Part shown: piece after piece, positions 33,166-42,048 of the stretch
Position numbering within the stretch: the first letter of the stretch is position 1
How the letters are laid out: each line of letters starts with the position of its first letter
DNA from: Streptomyces fumigatiscleroticus
GTDB taxonomy: Bacteria > Actinomycetota > Actinomycetes > Streptomycetales > Streptomycetaceae
NCBI RefSeq assembly: GCF_014647975.1
Contig: NZ_BMQF01000009.1
Span: 124,001 to 188,000 of the forward strand
Direction of reading: 5' to 3'
DNA: 64,000 nucleotides
Program-made: the position numbers and the translations under genes
The notes under the pieces: model-generated
Seen by the model: only the letters and a program-made list of their open reading frames with translations
What the model was told of the DNA's origin: nothing
Databases searched by the model: none

Positions 33166-34431
33166 TCAGCGGGCCTCGGCCGCGACGGCCGGGACCGGAC
33201 GGCCGTCGTCCCGGGTCCGCTCCCGCCGGTCGATCACCGCCAGCAGCGGGGTCGCCATGACGGTGGTGACGATGGCGACCACGACCAGGGCGCTGAACAT
33301 CGCCTGCGTCACGATGCCCGCCGCCAGTCCGAGATTGAGCGCGATCAGCTGCATCAGGCCCCGCGCGTTCATCAGCGCCCCGACCCGCAGCGCCACCCGG
33401 TTCGGCTCCCGGGCGAGACGGGCGGCGAGCCAGCAGGCGCCGAACTTCCCGGCGACGGCGACCAGGACGCAGCCCGCGGTGAACAGCAGCACCGGTCCGG
33501 AGCCCAGCAGGGTGAAGTCCGTGTTCAGCCCCGAGTAGGTGAAGAACAGCGGCAGGAACACCCGGCCCACCGGTTCGAGCGTCTGCACCGTGTGGTCCAG
33601 CTGCCGCGAACGCGGGAAGACCAGACCGAGACTGAACGCGCCGAACACCGCGTACAGGCCGATCTCGTCCGCGTACCAGGCCACCAGGAAGAGCACGCCG
33701 ACCAGGACCAGCAGCAGGTTCTCGGGCGCCGCCCGCTCGGCGAGCAGCACGGTACGGCCGCGCAGCCGCACCACCACCGCCAGCACCGCGATCAGACCGA
33801 ACCCGCCCGCGACGGCCACCGACACCAGTCCGGCGCTGCCGCCGGAGATGCTGAACACGCCCGCGAGCAGGATCCACGCGACCGCGTCGTCGACGGCGCC
33901 GGCCCCGAGGGCCAGCGCCCCGTGCCGGGTGCCCGCCAGATTCCGCTCGGCGATGATCCGGGCCAGCATGGGGAACGCCGTGATGGCCAGCGCCACACCG
34001 ACGAACAGGGCCGACACCGCCAGCGACACGTCCGGGGCCAGGGCCCCGGTCCGTTCACCCACGGCGACGATCAGTACGACACCGAACACCATCGGCACCA
34101 GCACACCGGCCGCGGAGACCAGTCCGGCGGACCGGGCGACACCGCGCAGCCGGTCCACCCGGAAGTCCCAGCCGACGTGGAACATGAACGCGACGAGGCC
34201 GATCTGCCCCACCACGTAGAGGACGGGCCGCAACTCCTGCGGGAACAGACCGGACTCGACGCCGGGGAGCAGGGCGCCGAGCACCGACGGGCCCAGCACC
34301 ACGCCCGCCAGCATCTCCCCGACCACGGGCGGCTGCCCGACCAGGTGCAGCAGACGGCTGACGAGCCGGCAGACGACCAGGATGACCACGACGGCGAGGA
34401 AGAACGCCGGGGCGAGATCTGTGGCACTCAT
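33166..34431 (-). CDS. cation:proton antiporter (CPA2, NapA/KefB-like)
   Basis: A 421-residue integral membrane antiporter with about 12 hydrophobic helices. The ion-binding double Asp is seen in AGAVDDAVAWILL near residues 158-170, and the N-terminal motif QPPVVGEMLAGVVLGPSVLG near residues 33-52 is typical of CPA2 members. It is last in the four-gene minus-strand operon, four bases after the P450 stop. Antiporters of this type often serve as export or self-protection genes in secondary-metabolite clusters. Confidence 0.86.
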   Translation of the reverse strand: MSATDLAPAFFLAVVVILVVCRLVSRLLHLVGQPPVVGEMLAGVVLGPSVLGALLPGVESGLFPQELRPVLYVVGQIGLVAFMFHVGWDFRVDRLRGVARSAGLVSAAGVLVPMVFGVVLIVAVGERTGALAPDVSLAVSALFVGVALAITAFPMLARIIAERNLAGTRHGALALGAGAVDDAVAWILLAGVFSISGGSAGLVSVAVAGGFGLIAVLAVVVRLRGRTVLLAERAAPENLLLVLVGVLFLVAWYADEIGLYAVFGAFSLGLVFPRSRQLDHTVQTLEPVGRVFLPLFFTYSGLNTDFTLLGSGPVLLFTAGCVLVAVAGKFGACWLAARLAREPNRVALRVGALMNARGLMQLIALNLGLAAGIVTQAMFSALVVVAIVTTVMATPLLAVIDRRERTRDDGRPVPAVAAEAR

Positions 34432-34435
34432 CGCT

Positions 34436-35803
34436 TCACCCTTCTGGACGGGCGACCGGGCAGCGCCCGGCCGGATGCTCCTCGAAATAGCGCACCGCCG
34501 GCCGCTGCCGGCGGGCGTGCAGCACCATGACCGTGCCGAGCACCAGCTGCCGCACCCCGCGCGTGACGTCCTCCACCCCGTCCCGCACGCGGACGAAGCT
34601 GCGCAACGCCTGGAGCCGGCGCGGCTCGCAAGACAGGCCGCGCGGGATCAGCAGACAGGGGGCGCGGTGCGGGATGGACCGGGTGTGCGAGGCCGTCGAG
34701 TCCAGCCGGAAGCGGCGCACCACCTCACGGACCGCGGCGCGCAGGACCAGCGGGGAGAGCCGCCACGCGGGGCAGGGGCGGTTCGCCGCCACGCCGAACG
34801 GGATGTGGTGGGCGTCCTTGGCGGACAGGGCTTCCCAGCGATGCGGGTCGAACTCCTCGGGCCGGTCGTATCCCGTGGCGTGGTAGCCGGGGTAGCTGAA
34901 GCACACCACGGAGCCGGCCGGCAGCACGGTGTCCTCGTCGAGCGGGATGTCCCCCGTGGTGATGCGGTGCGCGATGCCGAACAGCGGGTAGAGCCGCATC
35001 GTCTCGTCGAGCACGTGCGTGAGGTACCGGTCGTCGTCGGGCGACGCCGACACCCGCTGCTGCACCTCCGGGTGGCGGGCCAGGGCGAGCAGGACGTGCG
35101 CGGTCGCCTCGGACAGCTGCACGACGGCCGTGTTGAAGAACGTTCCTTGCAGGTAGTGCACCTGCTCCGGCAGCGACAGCGAGGCCGGCAGCTCGTGCGG
35201 CACGTCACCGGCCGCCACGCGCTCGCGCAGATACGCCGTCAGCCGGGCCCGGCGCTTCATATGGCGCAGCCCGGTGCACTTCAAGGCGCTGATCACGTCC
35301 TCGGCGTGCCCGGTGATCAGGTCCCGGGCGTGCGGCGGGCACGGCTCCTCGAACACCAGCTCGTAGCAGAACTCGGCCCACGCGGGCATCACCAGGTCGC
35401 GCAGCCGGACCAGGCTGATCCGCGTGTCCGGCACCGTGTCCAGCACGCGCCCGACGGCGCGGCCGGCCGCCGCCGCGAGACCGGCCGAACTCCCGGCGAG
35501 GATGCGCCGGGTCACCGCGGCCACGTCCTCGTAGCGCTCGCCGGGCTCCAGGTGCTCCTGGTGCACCTCCGGCCCCGGCGCCAGCCAGTACCAGAACAGG
35601 TCGGACAGGCCCGCCCCGGCGCTCCGCCCGTTCGCCGCCGGGTGGGCGTAGACCCGCTCGAACACCTCCGGCCCGTAGGTGGCGTTGGGCAGGGTCAGTG
35701 TCCGGTCGCCGTTGACCTTCTCGAAGATGCGCTCGCGCAGCGCCACCACACCGCGCGGCAGCCACCACGTGTCCGCCGTGGCCGGCCTCGGTCCGCCGCT
35801 CAC
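34436..35803 (-). CDS. atypical cytochrome P450
   Basis: About 455 residues, P450-like in its C-terminal half. The ExxR motif (DETMRLYP near residues 294-301), the PERF-like FDPHRWE and the haem-binding loop FGVAANRPCPAWR near residues 352-364 are clear. The central I-helix (GTFFNTAVVQLSEATAHVL) lacks the acid-alcohol pair needed for normal O2 activation. This suggests a non-standard reaction such as dehydration, isomerisation or peroxide use. It also has about 75 extra residues after the haem domain. The GTG start shares four bases with the stop of the upstream oxidase gene. Confidence 0.8.
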   Translation of the reverse strand: MSGGPRPATADTWWLPRGVVALRERIFEKVNGDRTLTLPNATYGPEVFERVYAHPAANGRSAGAGLSDLFWYWLAPGPEVHQEHLEPGERYEDVAAVTRRILAGSSAGLAAAAGRAVGRVLDTVPDTRISLVRLRDLVMPAWAEFCYELVFEEPCPPHARDLITGHAEDVISALKCTGLRHMKRRARLTAYLRERVAAGDVPHELPASLSLPEQVHYLQGTFFNTAVVQLSEATAHVLLALARHPEVQQRVSASPDDDRYLTHVLDETMRLYPLFGIAHRITTGDIPLDEDTVLPAGSVVCFSYPGYHATGYDRPEEFDPHRWEALSAKDAHHIPFGVAANRPCPAWRLSPLVLRAAVREVVRRFRLDSTASHTRSIPHRAPCLLIPRGLSCEPRRLQALRSFVRVRDGVEDVTRGVRQLVLGTVMVLHARRQRPAVRYFEEHPAGRCPVARPEG

Positions 35804-36870
35804 CGCACCCCACCCCTGCGGACGACCATGTCCTGTGTCAGATCGGCGTTCCGGCGCCCTCCGCACAGCGCGAGCGTGTGGTCGTACTCGTCGCGCAGCG
35901 TGGCCAGGACGCGCCGGACCCCGGCCTCCCCCTCGGCGGCCAGGCCCCACAGCACCGGGCGTCCCACGCCGACGGCGGTCGCGCCCAGCGCGAGTGCGAC
36001 GGCGACGTCGCTGCCCCGGCGCACCCCGCCGTCCAGCAGCACCGGCACCCGGTCCGCGACGGCGTCGGCGATCGCGGGCAGGCAGTCCACGGACGCCGGG
36101 ACGGCGTCCAGCTGGCGGCCCCCGTGGTTGGAGACGATCACCCCGGCCACGCCGTGCTCGACGGCCAGCCGCGCGTCCGCCGGATGCAGCACCCCTTTGA
36201 CCAGGACCGGAAGCGAGGTCATGGCAAGCATCTCGGCGAGGTCCCGCCAGGACGGGGCCGGGGACATGGGGATGTCGGTGAGGGCGCCGGGCGGGGCGCC
36301 GGGCAGGTCGCGCATGTTCTCCGCGGCGTAACCGGGCGGCAGGTCGGCGAACCCGTTGCGCAGGTCCCGCGTGTGCCGGCCGAACACCGGTGAGTCGACG
36401 GTGACCACCAGCGCCGTGCAGCCCGCCTGCTCGGCGCGCCGCACGAGCGCTTCGGTGACCTCCCGGCGGGGGTGCGGATACAGCTGGAACCACACGGCCG
36501 GGTCCAAGGCCGCCTCGCGGGCCGCCGCGACGACGTCGGCGACCGCCGTGGTCGAGGCGGCGCCCGTGACCAGGACGGCGCCCTCGGCCGCGGCGGCACG
36601 GGCCGTGGCGCGCTCGCCGTCCGGGTGCATCAGCCGGTGGAACGCGGTCGGTGCGACGATCACCGGCGCCGCCCGCCGGGCGCCCGGCAGATCGACGGCG
36701 GTGTCCCGTCTCTCGCTGCCGCGCAGCACCCTCGGCAGCAGCGCATACCGGCCGAAGGCCCGCTCGTTGTCGGCGAGGACGCGCTCCTCACCGGCCCCGC
36801 CCGCCATGTAGTCGTAGTGGGCGGGGTCCAGTGCCTTGCGCGCCGCGTCGTGCAGTTCCCCGAGGGTCAC
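35800..36870 (-). CDS. FMN-dependent alpha-hydroxy-acid oxidase/dehydrogenase
   Basis: A 356-residue TIM-barrel flavoenzyme of the lactate/mandelate/glycolate oxidase family. It carries the N-terminal YDYMAGGAG near residues 19-27, FQLYPH near residue 128, the catalytic Lys in VLVKGVLHPAD, and the catalytic His-Arg motif VSNHGGRQLD near residues 244-253, followed by LLDGGVRRGSDVAVALALGA. All active residues are present. It would oxidise a 2-hydroxy acid, such as a mandelate-type aryl compound, to a 2-oxo acid. GTGA overlaps link it to the genes on both sides. Confidence 0.87.
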   Translation of the reverse strand: MTLGELHDAARKALDPAHYDYMAGGAGEERVLADNERAFGRYALLPRVLRGSERRDTAVDLPGARRAAPVIVAPTAFHRLMHPDGERATARAAAAEGAVLVTGAASTTAVADVVAAAREAALDPAVWFQLYPHPRREVTEALVRRAEQAGCTALVVTVDSPVFGRHTRDLRNGFADLPPGYAAENMRDLPGAPPGALTDIPMSPAPSWRDLAEMLAMTSLPVLVKGVLHPADARLAVEHGVAGVIVSNHGGRQLDAVPASVDCLPAIADAVADRVPVLLDGGVRRGSDVAVALALGATAVGVGRPVLWGLAAEGEAGVRRVLATLRDEYDHTLALCGGRRNADLTQDMVVRRGGVR

Positions 36871-38444
36871 GGCGCCACCGGGGCGGCCGGGCCGAGCCGG
36901 GCGGTGAGGAAGGCGCGCAGCGGGGCGCGGTGGACCTCCTCGCTGTCCCACTCGTTCTCCAGGTTCTCCGTGAGATGGTGCTCGGCGACGAACTCGCCGG
37001 CCCGGTACCAGCGCAGCACCGGATGCAGATAGCGGCCGTCCAGGCCCGCCACGTCCTGCTGGGACTTGCGGCCCGCGGTCACGTCGAAGGGGTCCACCTT
37101 GTCGTGGTCGGCCCCGTACTCCAGAGTGATCACCGCGTGGGCGGCCACCTCCCCGAAGTCCCCGGCGCGCACGGCCTCCGGCACCTGGCCGACGGGCACC
37201 TCCTCGGCGTAGCGCATCGTGCCGTCCGGAGCGAGCAGCAGGAGATCGCCGAGGACGCCGAACTGCTGCCACAGCGCGGAGGAGCGGTTGACGCGGGTGA
37301 TCACCGCGTCGACGGCCCGCTCGGTGGTGTCGCCGAGCTCCGCCGTCGGCCAGGCTTCGCCGTGGTGGCGCTGCCGCAGCGCCCGGTGCAGGGCGCGGAC
37401 CGAGTAGCGGAAGCCGTGGATGAAGCCGGTGGTGGACTTCTTGAAGCTCGGGCCCTGCATCAGCGTCCCGGCGAAGTACAGGCCGGGCACGTTCACCGAC
37501 TCGCCGACGGGCGTGGTGGCCGGGAAACGGCCGTCGACGATCAGGTCCGGCGCACAGGTGTCGTCGAAGATCGAGGCGTCGAACCGGAAACCGGCCGCGA
37601 CGATCACCCGGTCGTAGCGGAGGTCCTTGACCACCTCGTCGACCCGCTCGAAGGAGACCGGCACGGTGAAGCCGTCCGCGTCCCGGCGGATCTCCAGTAC
37701 CCGGCCGTCCAGCAGCGCGTTCTGCGACTTGAGCTGGTAGCTGTCGAGGAAGTTGTTGTTCAGCGCGCGCAGATGCCCGACGTAGTGCGACTGCCAGGCC
37801 AGCCGCAGCGAGCCCGAGCCGACGACGTGGATGACCGCGGCGTTCTCCATCAGGCTGTCGGCCGTCTCGAAGGCGGAGTTGCCCCGCCCGATGATCAGCA
37901 CCCGCTGACCGGTGAAGGACTCCGGGTCGGTGTCGAACGTGTCGTAGCGTTCGGCGAGTTCGATGCCCGGGATCGACGGCAGGTTCGGCAGGAACACCCC
38001 GGTGGCGACCACCAGGCGCCGTGCCCGCCACTGTGTACCGGTGTGGTCGGTGACGGTGAACCCCCCGTCGCCGTCGCGGGACACCTTCTCCACGGCCGTG
38101 TCGTACCGCACCCGCACCCCGGTCCGGGCGGCGTAGTCGGCCAGGTAGCGGACCATGTCGTCGGCCGGCGGGAAGTAGCGCGGGCTGTACCGGGTGAACA
38201 GCAGCTCCGGATCGTCGCTCAGGAGGGAGTTCCAGTCCATCCTGAGCCGCAGCTCCGGATCCTCGTACCCGGTGTGCACCTTGTTGATCGAGATGAGTCG
38301 CCGGTGCCGGGGGAACCGCGTGAAGAACGCGCCCGGAACGCCGCCGCGCTCCAGGACGACGTAGTCCGCGCCGTCACGCTCCAGGGCGGCGGCGAGCTGA
38401 AGTCCCGCGGGCCCCGCGCCAATGATCAGGTAGTCGTGCGCCAT
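36867..38444 (-). CDS. FOXRED2-like FAD/NAD(P)-dependent monooxygenase 2
   Basis: A 525-residue paralogue of the 30111 product, sharing long stretches: LIIGAGPAGLQLAA at the N-terminus, FFTRFPRHRRLISINK, the NADPH motif VLIIGRGNSAFETAD near residues 176-190, and VGHLRALNNNFLDSYQLKSQ. Two full-length copies on opposite arms of the locus suggest two successive oxidations or two substrates. It is first in a tightly overlapping operon (oxidase, P450, antiporter). The ATG at 38444 lies seven bases after a TAGCTT -10 box and is probably leaderless. Confidence 0.85.
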   Translation of the reverse strand: MAHDYLIIGAGPAGLQLAAALERDGADYVVLERGGVPGAFFTRFPRHRRLISINKVHTGYEDPELRLRMDWNSLLSDDPELLFTRYSPRYFPPADDMVRYLADYAARTGVRVRYDTAVEKVSRDGDGGFTVTDHTGTQWRARRLVVATGVFLPNLPSIPGIELAERYDTFDTDPESFTGQRVLIIGRGNSAFETADSLMENAAVIHVVGSGSLRLAWQSHYVGHLRALNNNFLDSYQLKSQNALLDGRVLEIRRDADGFTVPVSFERVDEVVKDLRYDRVIVAAGFRFDASIFDDTCAPDLIVDGRFPATTPVGESVNVPGLYFAGTLMQGPSFKKSTTGFIHGFRYSVRALHRALRQRHHGEAWPTAELGDTTERAVDAVITRVNRSSALWQQFGVLGDLLLLAPDGTMRYAEEVPVGQVPEAVRAGDFGEVAAHAVITLEYGADHDKVDPFDVTAGRKSQQDVAGLDGRYLHPVLRWYRAGEFVAEHHLTENLENEWDSEEVHRAPLRAFLTARLGPAAPVAP

Positions 38445-38506
38445 GGCCGGGAAGCTATCCACCGGATTTCAGAGCGCTCTGAGATTCCCCGCCTACGTTT
38501 CCGGAC
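38445..38506. promoter_or_regulatory. symmetrical divergent cluster promoters 2 and 3
   Basis: One perfect 14-bp palindrome, TCAGAGCGCTCTGA (38469-38482), serves both directions. To the right: 11 bases, TACGTT (38494-38499), 7 bases, GTG at 38507. To the left, on the minus strand: 11 bases, TAGCTT (complement of 38452-38457), 7 bases, ATG at 38444. The spacing matches cluster promoter 1, so one regulator probably controls all three transcripts. Confidence 0.8.
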
Positions 38507-40018
38507 GTGCTCACCACCACGGACACCGTCTCGCTGACCGGCCTTCTGGACTCCGCCGCCCTGCGCCGCGCGGCGGCACCGCTCACCGTCACCGTGGACG
38601 ACGTCACCCGCGCGCGCGTCGACCGCGGCCGCCGCCTCTTCCACGCCCTGCGCCACGGCGACGGCGGCGAGGAGCGCCACATCTACGGCGCCACCACCGG
38701 CTTCGGCGCCCTCGTCGGCTACGCCGGCCGCGCCGACGAGGCCGACCAGTGCGACAACACCCTGGCCCACCTCGGCGCCGGCCAGGGCCCCGACCTGCCG
38801 CACGGGATCGTGCGTGCCGCCCTGCTGCTGCGCACCCGCTCCCTCGCCCAGGGCGTCTCCGGCGTCTCCGCCGAGGTCGTCGACCGGCTCGCCGCGATGT
38901 TCGCCACCACCTTCTCGCCCGCCGTCCCCCGCTACGGTTCCGTCGGCGCCAGCGGCGACCTGATCCCCCTCGCCTACGCCACACAGGCGCTGCGCGGCCG
39001 GGGACACGCCTACCTGGACGGCCGCCGCATGGAGGCCGCCGACGCGCTGACCGCCGCCGGGCTGCGCCCGCTCGCCCTGGACGGCCGCGACGCCCTCGCC
39101 CTCGTCAACGGCACCTCCGTCACCACCGCGGCCCTGGCCCTGGCCCGCGACGCCGTGCGCGCCGCACACCGCGCGCTCACCGCCCTGACCTGCCTGCTGG
39201 CCGACCTCCTCGGCTGCGACCCCGGCTTCCTCGACGAGGACCTGCTGCGCGCCTACGGCCACCCCGGCGCGGCCGGCGTCGGCGCGCGCATGCGCCGCAC
39301 CCTCACCGGCACCACCCCCTCCGGCACCCGGCCGCTCCAGGAGCCCTACAGCATCCGCTGCGCCCCGCAGCTGCTCGGCGCCGCACAGGACGCGCTGGCC
39401 TACGTCGACGGCGTGGTCGCCGCGGACCTCGGCGGCGTCAGCGACAACCCGCTGTTCTTCCCCGAGGGCGACGGCACCGGGAAGGTGGTGCACGGCGGCA
39501 ACTTCTTCGGGCAGCCCGCCGCGTTCGCCGCCGACCTGCTCGCCTCCGTCACCGCCCAGCTCGGCAACCTCGCCGAACGCCAGCTGGACCTGCTGGTCGA
39601 CCCGGCGCGCAACGGCGGACTGCCGCCGATGCTCGCCACCGTGCCGGGCGCCCAGCACGGCCTCCAGGGCGTGCAGCTGGCCACCACCGCGTTCGTCGCC
39701 GAGATCCGCCGCGCCGCGACACCCGCCGGCATGCAGAGCCTGCCCACCAACCTGCACAACCAGGACGTCGTCCCGTTCGGCACCCAGGCGGCCCTGCGCT
39801 CCTACGACATGGCGGACCTGCTCGGCCTGCTCTGCGGGTCGCTCGCGCTCGGCCTGCGCCAGGCCGTCCACGTCGGCGCCCGACGCCCCACCGCGCCCCG
39901 GTGCGGCGAACTCCTGGACGCCCTCGCCGACACCCTCCCGCCGGTCGACCCGGACCGCCCGCTCGACGCCGACGTGCGGGCCGCGGCCCGTCTGGTGCTC
40001 ACGCGTGACCTGCCCTGA
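38507..40018 (+). CDS. aromatic amino acid ammonia-lyase/aminomutase (MIO family), tyrosine-type
   Basis: A 503-residue enzyme of the histidine/phenylalanine/tyrosine ammonia-lyase family. The MIO-forming triad Ala-Ser-Gly is in GSVGASGDLIPLAY near residues 144-157. Also present are ATTGFGALVGYAG near residues 61-73, LVNGTSV near 201, and YSIRCAPQLLG near 282. At the selectivity position the sequence reads NTLAHLGAGQGP; the His-Leu pair is that of tyrosine ammonia-lyases, whereas HAL has Ser-His and PAL Phe-Leu. It should convert L-Tyr to p-coumarate, or to beta-Tyr if it is a mutase. It is divergent from the second monooxygenase and its GTG is probably leaderless. It overlaps the histidine kinase gene by 20 bases, tail to tail. 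Confidence 0.85.
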   Translation: MLTTTDTVSLTGLLDSAALRRAAAPLTVTVDDVTRARVDRGRRLFHALRHGDGGEERHIYGATTGFGALVGYAGRADEADQCDNTLAHLGAGQGPDLPHGIVRAALLLRTRSLAQGVSGVSAEVVDRLAAMFATTFSPAVPRYGSVGASGDLIPLAYATQALRGRGHAYLDGRRMEAADALTAAGLRPLALDGRDALALVNGTSVTTAALALARDAVRAAHRALTALTCLLADLLGCDPGFLDEDLLRAYGHPGAAGVGARMRRTLTGTTPSGTRPLQEPYSIRCAPQLLGAAQDALAYVDGVVAADLGGVSDNPLFFPEGDGTGKVVHGGNFFGQPAAFAADLLASVTAQLGNLAERQLDLLVDPARNGGLPPMLATVPGAQHGLQGVQLATTAFVAEIRRAATPAGMQSLPTNLHNQDVVPFGTQAALRSYDMADLLGLLCGSLALGLRQAVHVGARRPTAPRCGELLDALADTLPPVDPDRPLDADVRAAARLVLTRDLP

Positions 40019-41255
40019 CCGGGCGGGCCGGGGACGGGGCGGGCGGGGGAGCGCACTCCGGCAGCCGGATGGTGAAGCGGGCTCCGTGCCCCGGACGGCC
40101 GGTGGCGGTGACCGTACCGCCGTGGCCCGTGACGACCTCCCGCAGCAGCGAGAGCCCCAGCCCGTACCGGCCGCCGCCGGCGCCGCGATGGAACCGCTCG
40201 AACAGCCGCTCGGCCTCGGCGGGGTCGAAACCGGAGCCGGTGTCCTTGACGGTCAGTTCCACTCTGCCGCCGGCACGTGTGAGCGCCACCTCGATCCGCC
40301 CGCCCGGCGGGGTGTGGCCGATCGCGTTGGACAGCAGCTCACCGACGGCGCGGCGCAGCGCGGACTCGATACCGTCGACGAACAGGGGGCGCGGCGGACC
40401 GGCCACGGTGACGGTGAGACGGCCGTCCCGCGTCCGGTCCGACTCCTCGGCGACCACCGAACGGGCCAGCGCCACCAGATCGACCGGCCGGCGCTCCGAC
40501 GGCCGCGCGGGGTCCGCCGCCAGGCTCGCGGACAGCAGCAGATCGTCGAGCACCTCGCCGAGCCGGCCGACCGAACCGGTCAGCCGGGCCAGCCCGTCGC
40601 GGTGCGCGGCCGGCAGATCCTCGGCGGCCGCCTGCCGCGACAGCACCTGCGCCCGCGTGTACACCTGGGTGATCGGAGTGCGCAGCTCGTGACTGGCGTC
40701 CGTGACGAACCGGCGCTGCCGGGTCAGCGCCTCGGCCAGCGGCGCCACGGACAGCCGCCCCAGGACCGTCCCGGTGACGGCCGCGGCCAGCAGCCCCACC
40801 ACCTCGGCCACGCCCAGCGCGTACCACAGGTGGGTGCGGTCGGCCAGCTGGAACCGCATGTCGAACACCGCCTGCACCACGCGCCCGTCCGTCCGGAGCT
40901 GCGTGCGCACCAGATAGACCGTGCCGTCCCGGCGCACGGTGCGCTCCACCGCCTCCCGGGTTCGCCGCACCCGGTCCATGTCGGCGCGCACCGGGAACCT
41001 CTTCGGGGCGTTCGCCAGCGGAGTCACGCCCGGCGTGTACAGCCAGGTGCACACCGGCGGGCTCGACAGATCACCGTGCGCCGCACCGAAGCGCAGCTCC
41101 CGCCAGACCTGCCCGCTCTGCGCGTGTGTCATCACCGTGTCCGCCAGACAGCCGACGACCGCGAGCAGCAGCGTGATGATCGCGCCGGTGATCACGGCGA
41201 TCCGCCGGCGCGCCCGGCGCACCCCCGCCCACTCCGCGTACGCCGACGACCTCAC
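39999..41255 (-). CDS. two-component sensor histidine kinase
   Basis: A 418-residue membrane sensor kinase. A transmembrane helix near residues 18-38 and another near residues 135-160 flank an extracytoplasmic sensing loop of ~95 residues. The phosphoacceptor motif is FVTDASHELRTPITQV near residues 180-195 and the ATPase has N-, G1- and G2-type boxes (LLSNAIGHTPPGG, VKDTGSGFDP, GRYGLGLSLL). Its GTG start overlaps the response regulator stop by four bases. It may sense the locus product or its inducer. Its 3' end runs 20 bases into the lyase gene on the other strand. Confidence 0.87.
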   Translation of the reverse strand: MRSSAYAEWAGVRRARRRIAVITGAIITLLLAVVGCLADTVMTHAQSGQVWRELRFGAAHGDLSSPPVCTWLYTPGVTPLANAPKRFPVRADMDRVRRTREAVERTVRRDGTVYLVRTQLRTDGRVVQAVFDMRFQLADRTHLWYALGVAEVVGLLAAAVTGTVLGRLSVAPLAEALTRQRRFVTDASHELRTPITQVYTRAQVLSRQAAAEDLPAAHRDGLARLTGSVGRLGEVLDDLLLSASLAADPARPSERRPVDLVALARSVVAEESDRTRDGRLTVTVAGPPRPLFVDGIESALRRAVGELLSNAIGHTPPGGRIEVALTRAGGRVELTVKDTGSGFDPAEAERLFERFHRGAGGGRYGLGLSLLREVVTGHGGTVTATGRPGHGARFTIRLPECAPPPAPSPARPVRAGHA

Positions 41256-41947
41256 AACGCCCCCAGGCGGTAGCCGAGTCCGCGGACCGTGCGCACCACC
41301 TGCCGCCCGAGCTTGCGGCGCAGGTAGTAGACGTAGGTGTCGACGATGGACGACGCGGGCGCCTCCTGGAACACCATCCGGCGCAGCTCCGTCCGCGAGT
41401 ACACGGTGTCGGGGCGCGAGGCGAGCGCCCACAGCAGCGCGAACTCCCGTGCCGCCAGGGCGATCCGCTCGCCGTCGGCCAGTTCGACCTCCCGGTGACC
41501 GACGTACAGGTGCGCCGCTCCGATCCTCAGCACGTCGGAGACGTCGAGCGATCTGCGGCACAAGGCTCTCAGCCGGGCGCTGAGCTCATCGAGCTCGAAC
41601 GGCTTGACCAGGTAGTCGTCGGCGCCGCCGTCCAGCCCGTCGACCCGGTCGTGCACGGTGCCCATCGCGGTCAGCAGCAGCACCGGCGTGCGGACCGCAC
41701 GGGACCGCAGCCGGCCCAGCAGATCGAGGCCGTCCAGCGCCGGCAGGCGCCGGTCGACGACGAGCACGTCGTAGCGCCGGGTGAGACCGAGATGCAGGCC
41801 CCGCTGACCGTCGGTCGCGACGTCGACCGCGTACCCCTCGTCCCGCAGTATCCCGGCGAGCATCGTGACCAGCTCCCGGTCGTCCTCGACCAGCAGCAGC
41901 CGCCAGGGGCCCCGCGCATGTGGCTGTGCCACCGTTGTCTGTGCCAC
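41252..41947 (-). CDS. OmpR-type response regulator
   Basis: A 231-residue response regulator with receiver and winged-helix domains. The receiver (about residues 17-130) has the acidic pair VEDD, phosphoacceptor Asp in LVVDRRLPALDG near residue 62, and the conserved Lys in DYLVKPFELDEL near residues 113-124. The C-terminal DNA-binding domain ends with IVDTYVYYLRRKLG. The GTG at 41947 has GAGGAG seven bases upstream. It is co-transcribed with the kinase. It could act on the TCAGA-N4-TCTGA promoters, but nothing in the sequence proves this. Confidence 0.88.
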   Translation of the reverse strand: MAQTTVAQPHARGPWRLLLVEDDRELVTMLAGILRDEGYAVDVATDGQRGLHLGLTRRYDVLVVDRRLPALDGLDLLGRLRSRAVRTPVLLLTAMGTVHDRVDGLDGGADDYLVKPFELDELSARLRALCRRSLDVSDVLRIGAAHLYVGHREVELADGERIALAAREFALLWALASRPDTVYSRTELRRMVFQEAPASSIVDTYVYYLRRKLGRQVVRTVRGLGYRLGAL

Positions 41948-42048
41948 CGTCCCACTCCTCTCGCCCCCGCGTCGCCTGTCAACGCCCGTGCACGACACGG
42001 AAGTTCCGGGTGGGGAGGAAGTGGCCGAACGACATGCGATTGGCAGGA

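Noticed and set aside
41948..42048. A fourth copy of the TCAGA-N4-TCTGA promoter before the two-component genes
   Set aside because: I searched the 101-base gap and found no such palindrome; these genes have a normal ribosome site.
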